From assembly GCF_003545805.1 (NCBI RefSeq), contig NZ_NMQR01000022.1, positions 1-64,000 of the forward strand: a stretch of DNA of 64,000 nucleotides, given 5' to 3'. Below, piece by piece: positions 38,501 to 47,815 of the stretch. A program made the translations under genes and the position numbers. This DNA is from Photorhabdus sp. CRCIA-P01. Lineage in GTDB: Bacteria; Pseudomonadota; Gammaproteobacteria; Enterobacterales; Enterobacteriaceae. A model generated the notes under the pieces. It did not search any database. It had not been told where the DNA came from and saw only the letters and a list, made by a program, of their open reading frames with translations. Every line of letters begins with the position of its first letter. Position 1 is the first letter of the stretch.

Positions 38501-41191
38501 TTAGTTACCCTGCTGCAATAGCCTTTTAATGAAGGATTCAATACGGCTAATGCTATTCTTAATCTCTATTTCGTTACTGTCTGTTATGTGTTGTTCCAGT
38601 GTTTCGCAAGAAAGTTTGAGGAGTTCTAGGTCTAACATAGCAAAGACGCCTTTCAGGCGATGTGCTGTTTGCGAAAGCGATATCAGATCATATTGTTCTA
38701 TACCAGTATACAGCTTATTAATATCTATCGGTACTGTCTCGACAAATAATTGTCGGTAATCGCTATCAGTTAGTTGTTTTTGATAACTATTTATAACATT
38801 GCCAAAATCGTAATCGTTGCTTTCATCGTTAAATGCTGACATTTCTAAATTTGCATTGAATTCGTTAAAACTGAAACTTCTCTCAATTAATAACGAAATG
38901 GCATTGATAACGGCTTCACTCAGATTGTAGTTACACTTAATATAGTCAGGTTTTATCTGCTCAAAGCCGGCCAGATTATCAACCAGCAATATAGCCGATT
39001 TTGTCGAATCATAGGGTTTATCCGTCAACATGATATCGTATTCTCTATTCATATTTTCTGGCTTTTTGTCGAAGTAAGCAGCGCCATAATGATGCAGATG
39101 ATTTTGCACAATCTTACGGATCTCCGTATTGCTGATATCCAGCAAGGCAGTAATGTCTTCCAGTAGCGGCGGGCATGGGTCTTGGCCGATTATGAAGGGC
39201 AGACTGATAGCATAGTGCGTACCCAGGTTGGGTTTGCTGTTTATAGTAAAATGACCATTTAATTTTCTACATAATTGGTTACATAGATAAAAGGTCAGCC
39301 CTGAATTGGCTTGATATTTATCACCTGTCGCTTTGCTTAAAAATGGATAATTCAAATTTGTTAAGTCTGTTGAATTAAGCCCAACTCCTGTATCTATAAT
39401 TTCGATTTGAATTTGTTCTTTGTATTCCAGGGAATAGTTAACGATGAGTGATATCTTGCCATAAGATGTGAGCGTGATTGCATAATTGACTAACATCAGG
39501 ATGATTTTACTGATGGCAGTGCTATCGCCAATAAATAGTGATTCGGGATTAATATTACAATGATAATAATAATTCAATCCTTTATTATTCATCTTCGGAA
39601 ACACTTTTTTAATAATGTTTTCTAAAATGACTGATAATGAAAATGATTCATTTTTTGCTTGCCATTCACCTGATTCTAATTCATTGAGTAATGAAATATT
39701 CTCGATCCAGTCGGATATATACTCGGATTTAGTTAATAAATTATCGACGATACGAACACTATTTTCTTCTATAAGAATTTGTTTCAGTTGGTAAGCGATA
39801 TGATCTAATTCCTTTATTGGTTGTTTTAATTCAGAACGAATGTTGGTCAGCATAAAACGCCGAGCTTGTACACTCTTATCGTGTTCCAAATGGGCAAGTT
39901 GTAGACGCCGACTAATTAATGATTCCTGATCTTTATCTTGCAGTAAAAACAGATAAGTTTCTGGCAACAGGCGAATGCTGTACATTTTAATTTCATAGAC
40001 TGAATCGTCAATTGAGGTTTGGATGACACCATGATGTTGCTTTGCCATCAGCTTAATTTTATTTAAATCGACATGTGGCAACAGATGATCGGCAATGTTA
40101 TTGCACATAATTATCTGATTTACCGAGAAATCATAAATCAATAAGCCAATCGGGATATTGGAGATAATATCGTGACTTAACGCATCCTTGACTTGTAGCT
40201 CGTGGCTTATAAGGGCGTTTGGCGCGATATATTTTCTACGAATGTAAATAAGCCCACCTAAAGACAGGATAATAAATATGGAATCAGTCAGTAACAACCA
40301 GATGTTTCTGTATAACAAATCGATTAGTAAATCTTTGAGTGATATCCGATACAACAGTTTGTATTGCGTACCTTTGAGTGATTGAGAAAATTCGAGCCAG
40401 AAACCATTCTGTGAAATATTGACTTTATTGATTTCATGAGGGAGTTGTTCGTCATCCGACAATAAACTGAAGTTGGCGGCGGCCATATCCATAGGAAGAA
40501 GATGACAAATAGGCAAATCAAAAGCGATAACTGTTGCCAATTGACCCGGTGAATTGAACGTCGCCCGATAAGTATAAAAATAGATATTTTCGCCATTTAA
40601 CTTACGGATTGATGAAATATTTTCCCGTTCATCTAACGCGGTGGATTGCATCAGCATTTCTGAACGTTTTGATTCGGCGGTCAGTGTTAGATAACTTTCT
40701 TTAAATCTCAATTCTGGTTTAAGAATAGAGTGAGTGGTTATCAGAAACAGGCTGTTATCTTTACCATTCAGATAGTACATGGAGTTGTATTCATTGCGGG
40801 TACCCCACAAAATCTCCATATAATTGGAAAGGCGTTGTGCCAATTCTACACTTGCAGTGCTGTGGTGACCAAAAATAATCGTGTCGATGGTTTGATAACG
40901 ATTCTCAAGCCAGTAAACATCAGGTCGTAGCTTCATCGGTGTGACGAGTTCTGGTGGTTTAAAAGATGAGCTATTGGCTTGTTTAAAGATAGAATTAGCG
41001 TGGTAACGATAATCTTCTATCTGTAATACTATTTTGGTTGCAACACTGTTTAGCGCATATTTTTTCCCCATTAGCCAGGCATTGAAGTAGTTATAGCTGT
41101 ATAAAAACAGGGACACAAAAAGCAGAATAATGAACAGACCGTAGTAACGGTTTATGGTTGATGAATTAATAGAAAATTGTTTGTTATACAT
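38501..41191 (-). CDS. rcsD: Rcs phosphotransfer protein RcsD
   Basis: 896 residues. Inner-membrane protein with two transmembrane segments (about 13-33 and 300-320), a kinase-like but degenerate middle part, and a C-terminal HPt domain. The phosphotransfer His844 is in SQTAHRLKG. It passes phosphate from the RcsC receiver to RcsB. The sensor and kinase-like parts are much more diverged from the E. coli protein than RcsC or RcsB, as far as I can judge. Confidence 0.93.
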   Translation of the reverse strand: MYNKQFSINSSTINRYYGLFIILLFVSLFLYSYNYFNAWLMGKKYALNSVATKIVLQIEDYRYHANSIFKQANSSSFKPPELVTPMKLRPDVYWLENRYQTIDTIIFGHHSTASVELAQRLSNYMEILWGTRNEYNSMYYLNGKDNSLFLITTHSILKPELRFKESYLTLTAESKRSEMLMQSTALDERENISSIRKLNGENIYFYTYRATFNSPGQLATVIAFDLPICHLLPMDMAAANFSLLSDDEQLPHEINKVNISQNGFWLEFSQSLKGTQYKLLYRISLKDLLIDLLYRNIWLLLTDSIFIILSLGGLIYIRRKYIAPNALISHELQVKDALSHDIISNIPIGLLIYDFSVNQIIMCNNIADHLLPHVDLNKIKLMAKQHHGVIQTSIDDSVYEIKMYSIRLLPETYLFLLQDKDQESLISRRLQLAHLEHDKSVQARRFMLTNIRSELKQPIKELDHIAYQLKQILIEENSVRIVDNLLTKSEYISDWIENISLLNELESGEWQAKNESFSLSVILENIIKKVFPKMNNKGLNYYYHCNINPESLFIGDSTAISKIILMLVNYAITLTSYGKISLIVNYSLEYKEQIQIEIIDTGVGLNSTDLTNLNYPFLSKATGDKYQANSGLTFYLCNQLCRKLNGHFTINSKPNLGTHYAISLPFIIGQDPCPPLLEDITALLDISNTEIRKIVQNHLHHYGAAYFDKKPENMNREYDIMLTDKPYDSTKSAILLVDNLAGFEQIKPDYIKCNYNLSEAVINAISLLIERSFSFNEFNANLEMSAFNDESNDYDFGNVINSYQKQLTDSDYRQLFVETVPIDINKLYTGIEQYDLISLSQTAHRLKGVFAMLDLELLKLSCETLEQHITDSNEIEIKNSISRIESFIKRLLQQGN

Positions 41192-41529
41192 TCGTTGAGT
41201 AAAAGCCTTAATAATTGCTTGGTTGTTTAGCGAGCTCGTTAAATTGGTGAATCTTATGATTCGATGTATTTAGGCTAATTTTAGCAGGATCGGGGCTGGA
41301 AAGGATATTATATACCTAATAGATTTCGAGTTGCAGCGCGGCGGCAAGTGAACGAATCCCCGGGAGCATAGATAACTATGTGACTGGGGTGAGTGAAAGT
41401 AGCCAACAAAGCAGTAGCTTGAAAGATGAAGGGTATAGATTGAGGATTGAGCGAACAGTAAGAGAATCACAGAATTTTTACGACAGAGGCTAGACATATT
41501 ATCATGTTAGGAGCATAATCTCGCGCCAT
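41192..41529. other. intergenic region between rcsD and tRNA-Ser
   Basis: It contains a full ERIC element (listed separately), and the rcsD and tRNA promoters must lie here. No gene was seen; a 75-codon minus frame lies inside the repeat. Confidence 0.5.
41311..41437 (+). repeat. ERIC element (127 bp)
   Basis: Full copy, forward orientation: TATACCTAATAGATTTCGAG ... GAATCCCCGGGAGCATAG ... GTGACTGGGGTGAGTG ... AGGGTATA. Confidence 0.93.
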
Positions 41530-41617
<88 letters not shown>

Positions 41618-41624
41618 AATACTG

Positions 41625-41655
41625 ACCCCATGCACTTTCCATGCATGGGGTTTTT
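41625..41655 (+). terminator. tRNA-Ser terminator
   Basis: CCCCATGCA-N6-ATGCATGGGG followed by TTTTTT. Confidence 0.85.
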
Positions 41656-41759
41656 TCATTCCGATGTGCATAATTAATCCATTCTCATAACAATAAGGTG
41701 ATTATCCGGTGCGCTGTAAAACCCGGTCCTTCAGAGGATGTCAATGTGGGTCCACGATT

Positions 41760-41886
41760 TATACCTAATAGATTTCGAGTTGCAGCGCGGCGGCAAGTGA
41801 ATGAATCCCCAGGAGCATAGATAACTATGTGACTGGGGTGAGTGAAAGCAGCCAACAAAGCAGCAGCTTGAAAGATGAAGGGTATA
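41760..41886 (+). repeat. ERIC element (127 bp)
   Basis: Full copy in the forward orientation, nearly identical to the copy at 41311-41437 about 320 bp away. The tRNA-Ser gene is therefore bracketed by direct ERIC repeats. Confidence 0.93.
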
Positions 41887-41958
41887 TTGACAAGAATGGT
41901 TTTTCAGGACAGATTCTTATTCAATAAAACCGTGGAGATGGCAAGAAATTAAACTGTT

Positions 41959-42585
41959 TTAATTGGCTTTGAATAACATGGATACAGCGGTTACAAACAT
42001 AATGACAGCCGCACCTTTAAATAACATTCGTTGTGCTCGTTGGCTTGATAACAGATGCCGAATACTGAGAGCGCCGATAATAAATACCGCTCCTACGCTG
42101 AATAAGACAAAAACCGTCAGTGGTACTAACATGAGTCCCCAGTTTTGCAACGAGATAGATTCTATGTTAATCACTAAAGGTAATAGTGCGAGATAGAAGG
42201 CAATCGTTTTAGGGTTACTTAACGTTAGAGTGAGACCAGATAACCAGGCCACAGCCAACTCTTTTTTCTTAATGGGTTGGTCTTCACCAATGGGTTGATG
42301 ATTGGCAAACCAGAACTGCCATGCCAGATAACTCAAATATAATGCGGCACCCCATCTCACCATAACAAATAAGGTGTCAAAACTGCTCGCGATAATGGAC
42401 AAGCCAAAAACAGCAAAGGACAAATAAGTTAGATCACCAATAATCAGGCCAAACAACACACTAAATCCCGCCAGCGCGCCACTACTCACACTTCTGGCAA
42501 CTAACGCTGCCATTCCTGGGCCTGGTATCGCCGCAGCAACAGTCAATGCCGCTGTATAGGTTACTATTTGTGACACTTCTAGCAT
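41959..42585 (-). CDS. LysE/RhtB-family amino-acid exporter
   Basis: 208 residues from MLEVSQIVTYTAAL (start preceded by AGAGGAAAGAT). Six hydrophobic segments. The family signature is AAIPGPGMAALVARS near residues 18-32, with SNPKTIAFYLALLP mid-protein. It exports amino acids or related small molecules across the inner membrane. It lies beside, but 278 bp and one ERIC away from, the aromatic amino-acid-like cluster on the same strand. Export of that product is an attractive inference. Confidence 0.88.
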   Translation of the reverse strand: MLEVSQIVTYTAALTVAAAIPGPGMAALVARSVSSGALAGFSVLFGLIIGDLTYLSFAVFGLSIIASSFDTLFVMVRWGAALYLSYLAWQFWFANHQPIGEDQPIKKKELAVAWLSGLTLTLSNPKTIAFYLALLPLVINIESISLQNWGLMLVPLTVFVLFSVGAVFIIGALSIRHLLSSQRAQRMLFKGAAVIMFVTAVSMLFKAN

Positions 42586-42672
42586 ATCTTTCCTCTCAAA
42601 ATAACACCTTGAAGTAACGGAACACAGAAATGTCACTTGCGTATGCAAGTGACAAATAAGGGTTTTTTAGTA

Positions 42673-42799
42673 TATACCCGTTATCTTTCAAGTTGCCTCT
42701 TTGTTGGCTGCACTCACTCACCCCGGTCACATCGTTATCTATGCTCCCGGGGATTCGCTCCCTTGCCGTCGCGATGCATCTTGAAATCCATTGGGATAT
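42673..42799 (-). repeat. ERIC element (127 bp)
   Basis: Full copy in reverse orientation between the LysE-like gene and the biosynthetic cluster. The distal end reads GGGATATA instead of AGGGTATA. Confidence 0.92.
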
Positions 42800-42863
42800 A
42801 GACAATAACGACATTTTTCTAATACTGAACGTCTTACGTTTGGCATATTTTCATCCAAAATAA

Positions 42864-43811
42864 TTAAGACATTTTTATTAGTTGTCGAATGACTTCCCGA
42901 GAAAATACCATATCTTGAACGGCCAAACCAACGGATTGAAAGAGAGTCACACCCTGATCGCACAAATTGGAATGAGATTGAGAAACGGTACCAATTTCTA
43001 TCCCAATGTCTGACCCGTTAAGAATGCCTTTCTCCCTTGCTTTAATAACAGATTGAGAGGCGGCAAGTATCGATTCATTGGAATCAGTAAATAGGGTTGT
43101 ATTGCTATACATATCTTCGCTGAGTTCCTGGAATCCCAGTGCCGAAGCGCCAATGGCATTGACATGACATTTAACCGGTAGCTCTTTTCTATTGAGTATA
43201 GGGTCACGCGATGCCGTGGTTGTGCAAATGATGTCACTATTGAGTACAGCCTCAGCAGGTGAGGCTTTGATCGAAATGGGAAGATTGAGCGTTTTATCAC
43301 ACCATATGGCAAATTCTCGGCATCTTTCTGCATTACGACCCCATAAAGTGACTTCTCTAATCGGGCGTACATATAACATGGCTTGCAAATGTGCTTTTGC
43401 TTGTAAGCCAGTGCCAAGTATCGCTAACCGGCTAGCATCCTTTGCGGCAAGAAGATGGGTTGCATAAGCAGAAGCGGCGGCGGTGCGAATTTCTGTGATA
43501 GCGCCGGCATCCACCGCGGCAATCCCTGAAACACCTGGCTCGTCGTAAACCAGCACGCTACCGATGTGTGAAGGTTTATCGCTATTGCTTTGAAACCTCA
43601 CTACCACCGACTTTAACCCAAACCCTTTGTATGGCCCCTCCTTAATATAAATCGGCATGGTGCCCATTAAGCCGTCTTCACCTTTAATGATATTGCGCAA
43701 AGGTTGTTCTACTTTTCTTTCCGATTGCAATTTAAATGCTATTTCACTTAGCTTAAGACTAAGTTCCATCGTCAAATAACGCGCAACGGTTTCTTTATCG
43801 ACATAAAGCAT
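42864..43811 (-). CDS. ornithine cyclodeaminase / mu-crystallin family protein
   Basis: 315 residues. The nucleotide-binding block is LAILGTGLQAKAHLQAM (about 128-144). TEIRTAAASAYATHLLA precedes it and CHVNAIGASALGFQEL follows. The family includes NAD-dependent ornithine cyclodeaminase, alanine dehydrogenases and imine/ketimine reductases. In this cluster a reductase or dehydrogenase acting on an amino- or imino-acid product is more likely than ornithine cyclisation, but that is inference. It lies 9 bp after the AhpD-like gene and is the last gene of the minus-strand cluster. Confidence 0.85.
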   Translation of the reverse strand: MLYVDKETVARYLTMELSLKLSEIAFKLQSERKVEQPLRNIIKGEDGLMGTMPIYIKEGPYKGFGLKSVVVRFQSNSDKPSHIGSVLVYDEPGVSGIAAVDAGAITEIRTAAASAYATHLLAAKDASRLAILGTGLQAKAHLQAMLYVRPIREVTLWGRNAERCREFAIWCDKTLNLPISIKASPAEAVLNSDIICTTTASRDPILNRKELPVKCHVNAIGASALGFQELSEDMYSNTTLFTDSNESILAASQSVIKAREKGILNGSDIGIEIGTVSQSHSNLCDQGVTLFQSVGLAVQDMVFSREVIRQLIKMS

Positions 43812-43820
43812 ATTGATGCC

Positions 43821-44363
43821 TTATAGATCATCTAGCTTGAATTTATCATCAATCTCGGTTCCGGCAATGCTATTGAGAATTGTCGACATATTCTTTTGAG
43901 AAACTCCTAACACCACATCCAGCATATTCTCTTTGCTGAAACCACGGCTTAGGAATAGATCAATAGCACTTCTTTTCAATTGTCCCCGGCAGTAAATAAC
44001 CTCTATGGTAAGTTCACGCAGTGCCAATAATCGTGGGGAGAGATCGTCGGTTTTTTCAATCAATGCCTTAACTATTTTTTTGTCCACACCATTATGAATT
44101 GCAATATAGCCGTGTGCCTGAACCGTGTAATGACAACCATTTTCTACTCCGGTTGTAATCCACACCACAGCTTTTTCCTCTTCATTCAGTGAACTATCAA
44201 TAAATAGGTCGTGTGCTCGTTGGTAAGCGGCTAATAGTGAAGGAGATTCTGACATATAACCACTTTGGTTAGGTATCCAGCCGAAATCATTAATCGAACT
44301 TTGAAGTAATTTTTTACTTTTTTCAGGTGTGGTATCAATGGTGTGTAGAGTAAGTAAAGACAT
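43821..44363 (-). CDS. AhpD / carboxymuconolactone-decarboxylase-like protein
   Basis: 180 residues, all-helical AhpD-like fold. The redox site region reads ENGCHYTVQAHG. The first Cys and the following His of the usual E-x-x-C-x-x-C-x-x-x-H are kept, but the second Cys is Thr, so a disulphide-based peroxidase activity is doubtful. Upstream features such as GWIPNQSGYMSESP and LNEEEKAVVWI suit the peroxidase-related family. It belongs to the biosynthetic cluster; its role there is unknown. Confidence 0.78.
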   Translation of the reverse strand: MSLLTLHTIDTTPEKSKKLLQSSINDFGWIPNQSGYMSESPSLLAAYQRAHDLFIDSSLNEEEKAVVWITTGVENGCHYTVQAHGYIAIHNGVDKKIVKALIEKTDDLSPRLLALRELTIEVIYCRGQLKRSAIDLFLSRGFSKENMLDVVLGVSQKNMSTILNSIAGTEIDDKFKLDDL

Positions 44364-44431
44364 AATAACCTCTGTATATTGAAATTTTAAATAGATCTAT
44401 ATATTTGCCTATTTTAAAGCAACATTAGCTT

Positions 44432-45010
44432 TTATGCGGCTGTAAATACTGACCAAAGCATTTGAATTGGTCGAATATGAGAAATAAATTTTAAATTGTG
44501 TAATTTTGCTGCTACTTCTGTCGTGAGTGCGGCATCTACCTCTGAATTCGCGACAGCTTTTGCGGCTGAACTGGTTGAGTCTTTAAAAATGATATCTGCA
44601 ATTTTTAGATTATCAGGCAACAATTCTGGGATTAAAGCCTTTGGTGCCGGATGGGTTGCAATGACGATATTATCTGTCGTTAATTCATCACGAATAGCGA
44701 TACCATAATTAGGTGTATAATTTAAAAATGCGGATGACAAGTTAAACCTGTTATCCATATAAAACTCACTGATATTGTAATAAGCATTGGCTACCACTAA
44801 TGCCTGGCAGTTATTTAAAATAATTTGATTACTTGCTTCTTCGTAAGTATTACATAAAACAACTTGGTAATTTTCGGCGACTTTATTTTTAATGGCAAAT
44901 TCACCAAAACGAATAGCGGATTGTTCGCTACTTGTACCTGACGGGCCTAAGGTAGCAATATTTAGAACATCAAATGTATCTTTGTTGAAACTAAAAAAAA
45001 CACATTCCAT
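44432..45010 (-). CDS. BacA-like prephenate decarboxylase
   Basis: 192 residues, a single prephenate-dehydratase-type catalytic domain without an ACT domain. It begins IATLGPSGTSSEQSA. The region homologous to the dehydratase's NTTRF motif reads RPIQMLWSVF, so the catalytic Thr-Arg-Phe is absent, as in the BacA-type decarboxylases. Established knowledge: BacA starts bacilysin synthesis, and a Photorhabdus homologue with a partner aminotransferase makes 2,5-dihydrophenylalanine. The aminotransferase gene lies directly upstream here, 21 bp away. Assignment to decarboxylation rather than dehydration is inference from the missing motif and context. Confidence 0.8.
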   Translation of the reverse strand: MECVFFSFNKDTFDVLNIATLGPSGTSSEQSAIRFGEFAIKNKVAENYQVVLCNTYEEASNQIILNNCQALVVANAYYNISEFYMDNRFNLSSAFLNYTPNYGIAIRDELTTDNIVIATHPAPKALIPELLPDNLKIADIIFKDSTSSAAKAVANSEVDAALTTEVAAKLHNLKFISHIRPIQMLWSVFTAA

Positions 45011-45031
45011 GATGTCTCTCCTGGAATTACA

Positions 45032-45979
45032 CTAATAAACCGGATTTAACCAATGTGAGAACTCATCTATTCTGCCTCTGATTATTTCTTGATAATCTTT
45101 GGTAATAATATTGGCTATAGAATCTTCTTTTTGTATATATGACACATCGTCTATTTGTGAAACAATTGATATTTCAAGGCCAGTACCTGTTAAAAAACAG
45201 CCATTTGCTTCATAGAGATCCTTTTTTTGAATTTCTGACTCAATACAGGGAATATTGCGGAATTTACAAATATCGAAAACAGATTGTCTGGTTATTCCAT
45301 TAAGAATGCCAGCGCTAAGCGATGGTGTAATAACGCAATTATCTTTTACAATAAAAACATTTGATGTACTTGCTTCTGCGCACATGCCTTGTTCATTCAG
45401 CATGATAGCATCATCAAATCCGTTTTCTTTGGCATCTTCATGAGCAAGTGCGGAATTAACATAAGTGCCGGTAATTTTGGCAGATGATGGAATTGCCGCA
45501 TTTGATACACGTCGCCATTTTGAAATAAGACATTTAAACTCTGCTTTTTTGGCATAAGCGCCCATAGGTAAAGCGTTAATACAGAGGGTTGAGTTTACAC
45601 CACTTAGCTTAACGCCAAATTTCTCACCCGGCATTAACGATTTTTTAAGCACTAATGGCCTGATATAAATATCTTGTTTGAAGCCATTTTTAATAATGAT
45701 ATTTTTAGTAATGTCGGTTAACTCCTGACTGGTATAGGGTAATTCAATTTTTAATGTTTTAGCTGATTGTATTAACCGTTCATAGTGCTCATGCGCTCTA
45801 AATAGATTAAGTTGGTTATTGTCTTGATCCCAATAAGCCCGGATTCCCTCGAATGTCCCGGTGCCATAATTTAAAGCTTGTGTATTGGCAAGAAAGGTCG
45901 CATTGCTAAAATTGAGATATTCTCCGTCTAGAAATACGATCCAATCTTTATTAACCGGGCTAACGATATTGTTTGTCAT
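45032..45979 (-). CDS. class IV (branched-chain-type) aminotransferase
   Basis: 315 residues, PLP fold type IV like IlvE. The PLP lysine lies in SSAKITGTYVNSALA (about residue 165). CAEASTSNVFIV and GILNGITRQSV are the usual cofactor-phosphate and substrate blocks, and ALNYGTGTFEGIRAY is the N-terminal signature. It probably aminates the keto acid released by the prephenate decarboxylase-like protein. The stop of the upstream adenylating-enzyme gene overlaps its ATG by 4 bp. Confidence 0.88.
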   Translation of the reverse strand: MTNNIVSPVNKDWIVFLDGEYLNFSNATFLANTQALNYGTGTFEGIRAYWDQDNNQLNLFRAHEHYERLIQSAKTLKIELPYTSQELTDITKNIIIKNGFKQDIYIRPLVLKKSLMPGEKFGVKLSGVNSTLCINALPMGAYAKKAEFKCLISKWRRVSNAAIPSSAKITGTYVNSALAHEDAKENGFDDAIMLNEQGMCAEASTSNVFIVKDNCVITPSLSAGILNGITRQSVFDICKFRNIPCIESEIQKKDLYEANGCFLTGTGLEISIVSQIDDVSYIQKEDSIANIITKDYQEIIRGRIDEFSHWLNPVY

Positions 45980-47379
45980 TTAGTTGCCCTCTTGTTCATG
46001 ATTTCTAAAGCCGAATTTCGTTCAATATTGTTGGTATCATCTCTCAGATCATGGATGCGCGCTGCTTTCCAGCTTACCATTGCCGCGGTTCCAATAAGCC
46101 CACCAACATCTCCTACATGGACATCGACATTCATATTGAATTTGGATTCCATTTTTTCCTTTATCTTGCTAATGAGTGACGCATCATTTAATTCGTCGCT
46201 CGGTTCCAAAGTGATCTTAAGCTCATCTATACCGGTTGTGTTGTGGATTTCGATAAAATATTCAAAACAATATTCGAGCTCTTCAAAGATGGCATTTTCA
46301 ATATCAAAAGCATACACATTGGCATTGTTTAATACTAATACATCTTTTACTCTGCCGATGGGTTCTATTTCCCATTGATTTAAGTCTATTGCTTTACAGC
46401 GAATCATATCCCCTGTTTTGTATCGAATCAGAGGTTTATTCCCTTTATATAAATGGGTAATCACTAATTCACCAGCAACGTGATTATCACCAACATTGAG
46501 CTTTTGCTGAGTAAAAGGGCAAATGAGTTCGTAATAATTGTTGTATGGAATAGTAATAAGCTTATTGGTATTGTCACAAGCCGCCAAGATTGACGTTTCT
46601 TGTGAGGCATACATACAGTTGTAAATTTTAGCACCCCAATTCCGAGATAAGTTTCTTAATCTATTCGGGGTAATAAGCTCGCCAAGCACTAAAATGATCT
46701 CGATACCTAATTCTTTGGCATCACATGCGTTGTTCCGGCAATATTTTAGCAACTCGGCGGCGACCGCAGGTGTACAAACTAAAGCGGTTATTTTGAGGTC
46801 TTGTATCAGTCTGAGTACTCTGTGCATACCAACAACGGGTGAACGAGGCCACATTTTGATAACGGTATGCCCTAAACTGCGAAATACGTCTTCAAATGTA
46901 TCTCCAGTGGAGTGTAATTCCGTTGGACCCATCACGCCAATAATATGTTGTTTGCCTTCTTGATTGAAAATAGACTCATATTGCAGAGTCAGAAAACTGT
47001 TATTGACTAAAGAGTCTATTTCATTGCGAGGACAAGGCGTTGATGGCCCAGTCGTCCCTGTGGTTTCATAATATATCCAAGCGTTACTTAGGCTATCTGA
47101 AGATATCGTGTTTCCCGCCTTACTTAGATCTGATTTTGTCGTAAAAGGAAGTTTTTCAATCAATGAGGATAAATTTTCATCATCATTTAGGTTTATTGCG
47201 TCTAGACGCTCTTGATAGAAAACTGACCCATTTTTCGTATAATTTATGATTTCTTTTAATTTTTCGTATTGTATTTTTTCCAATGCGGAGATATTTATCT
47301 CGCCAGACAGATATTTTTTTAACTCGGTAAGGTATTTCATACCTAATTCATGAAGTTCATTTCTAAAAATGGAATACAT
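45976..47379 (-). CDS. PaaK-like AMP-forming adenylating enzyme
   Basis: About 467 residues from ATG 47379. The frame extends to 47448, but that overlaps the upstream gene, and a CCAGG sits just before 47379. It resembles phenylacetate-CoA ligase/F390 synthetase proteins: WIYYETTGTTGPSTP is the ATP loop, YASQETSILA the mid motif, and YKTGDMI with GRVKDVLVL the hinge. It should activate a carboxylate, plausibly the amino acid made by its neighbours, as an AMP ester. No carrier protein or CoA-transferase is next to it, so the acceptor is unknown. Confidence 0.82.
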   Translation of the reverse strand: MYSIFRNELHELGMKYLTELKKYLSGEINISALEKIQYEKLKEIINYTKNGSVFYQERLDAINLNDDENLSSLIEKLPFTTKSDLSKAGNTISSDSLSNAWIYYETTGTTGPSTPCPRNEIDSLVNNSFLTLQYESIFNQEGKQHIIGVMGPTELHSTGDTFEDVFRSLGHTVIKMWPRSPVVGMHRVLRLIQDLKITALVCTPAVAAELLKYCRNNACDAKELGIEIILVLGELITPNRLRNLSRNWGAKIYNCMYASQETSILAACDNTNKLITIPYNNYYELICPFTQQKLNVGDNHVAGELVITHLYKGNKPLIRYKTGDMIRCKAIDLNQWEIEPIGRVKDVLVLNNANVYAFDIENAIFEELEYCFEYFIEIHNTTGIDELKITLEPSDELNDASLISKIKEKMESKFNMNVDVHVGDVGGLIGTAAMVSWKAARIHDLRDDTNNIERNSALEIMNKRATK

Positions 47380-47392
47380 ATATGTTACCTGG

Positions 47393-47815
47393 TTATTTAT
47401 AAAGTGGTAAGTTGCCAGTGAGTTTATTGATATCTTTCTTTGGTCCAACTATGCCAATTCCAGATAACTTCAATTCATCCGAATGCTCAGAAGATAATTT
47501 TCCTTCGTATTCCTCATATGTTCTGCATGATTGTGCTAAACAGGAGAAAGGGCTCAATTTAAAATTATCGTTAGATTTTAATTCATTATGAATAGCGTCC
47601 AGTACATCATGACTTGCTTTCAAAATAGGCAAAGGCGTTTTAATGACACCGGGATAACAAATGCTATCTTTACTAAAGACATCGTGTCCTACAATCCCGT
47701 TGATATTTCTACCAATTGAAACACTAATGACGCTCAGTGCATTCATGGCTAACCCAAGTGGCAGACTATCAGCGATAACGACGACACTTTTATGTAGGTT
47801 TTCGTCAAACTTCAT
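47393..47815 (-). CDS. DUF2000-family protein
   Basis: 140 residues. The N-terminal KSVVVIADSLPLGLAMNALS block with a following IGRNINGIVGHDV matches DUF2000, a peptidyl-tRNA-hydrolase-like fold of unknown function. The stop falls 13 bp before the adenylating-enzyme start, and its own start overlaps the end of the Dabb gene by 11 bp. Tight packing shows it belongs to the cluster; its role is unknown. Confidence 0.72.
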   Translation of the reverse strand: MKFDENLHKSVVVIADSLPLGLAMNALSVISVSIGRNINGIVGHDVFSKDSICYPGVIKTPLPILKASHDVLDAIHNELKSNDNFKLSPFSCLAQSCRTYEEYEGKLSSEHSDELKLSGIGIVGPKKDINKLTGNLPLYK

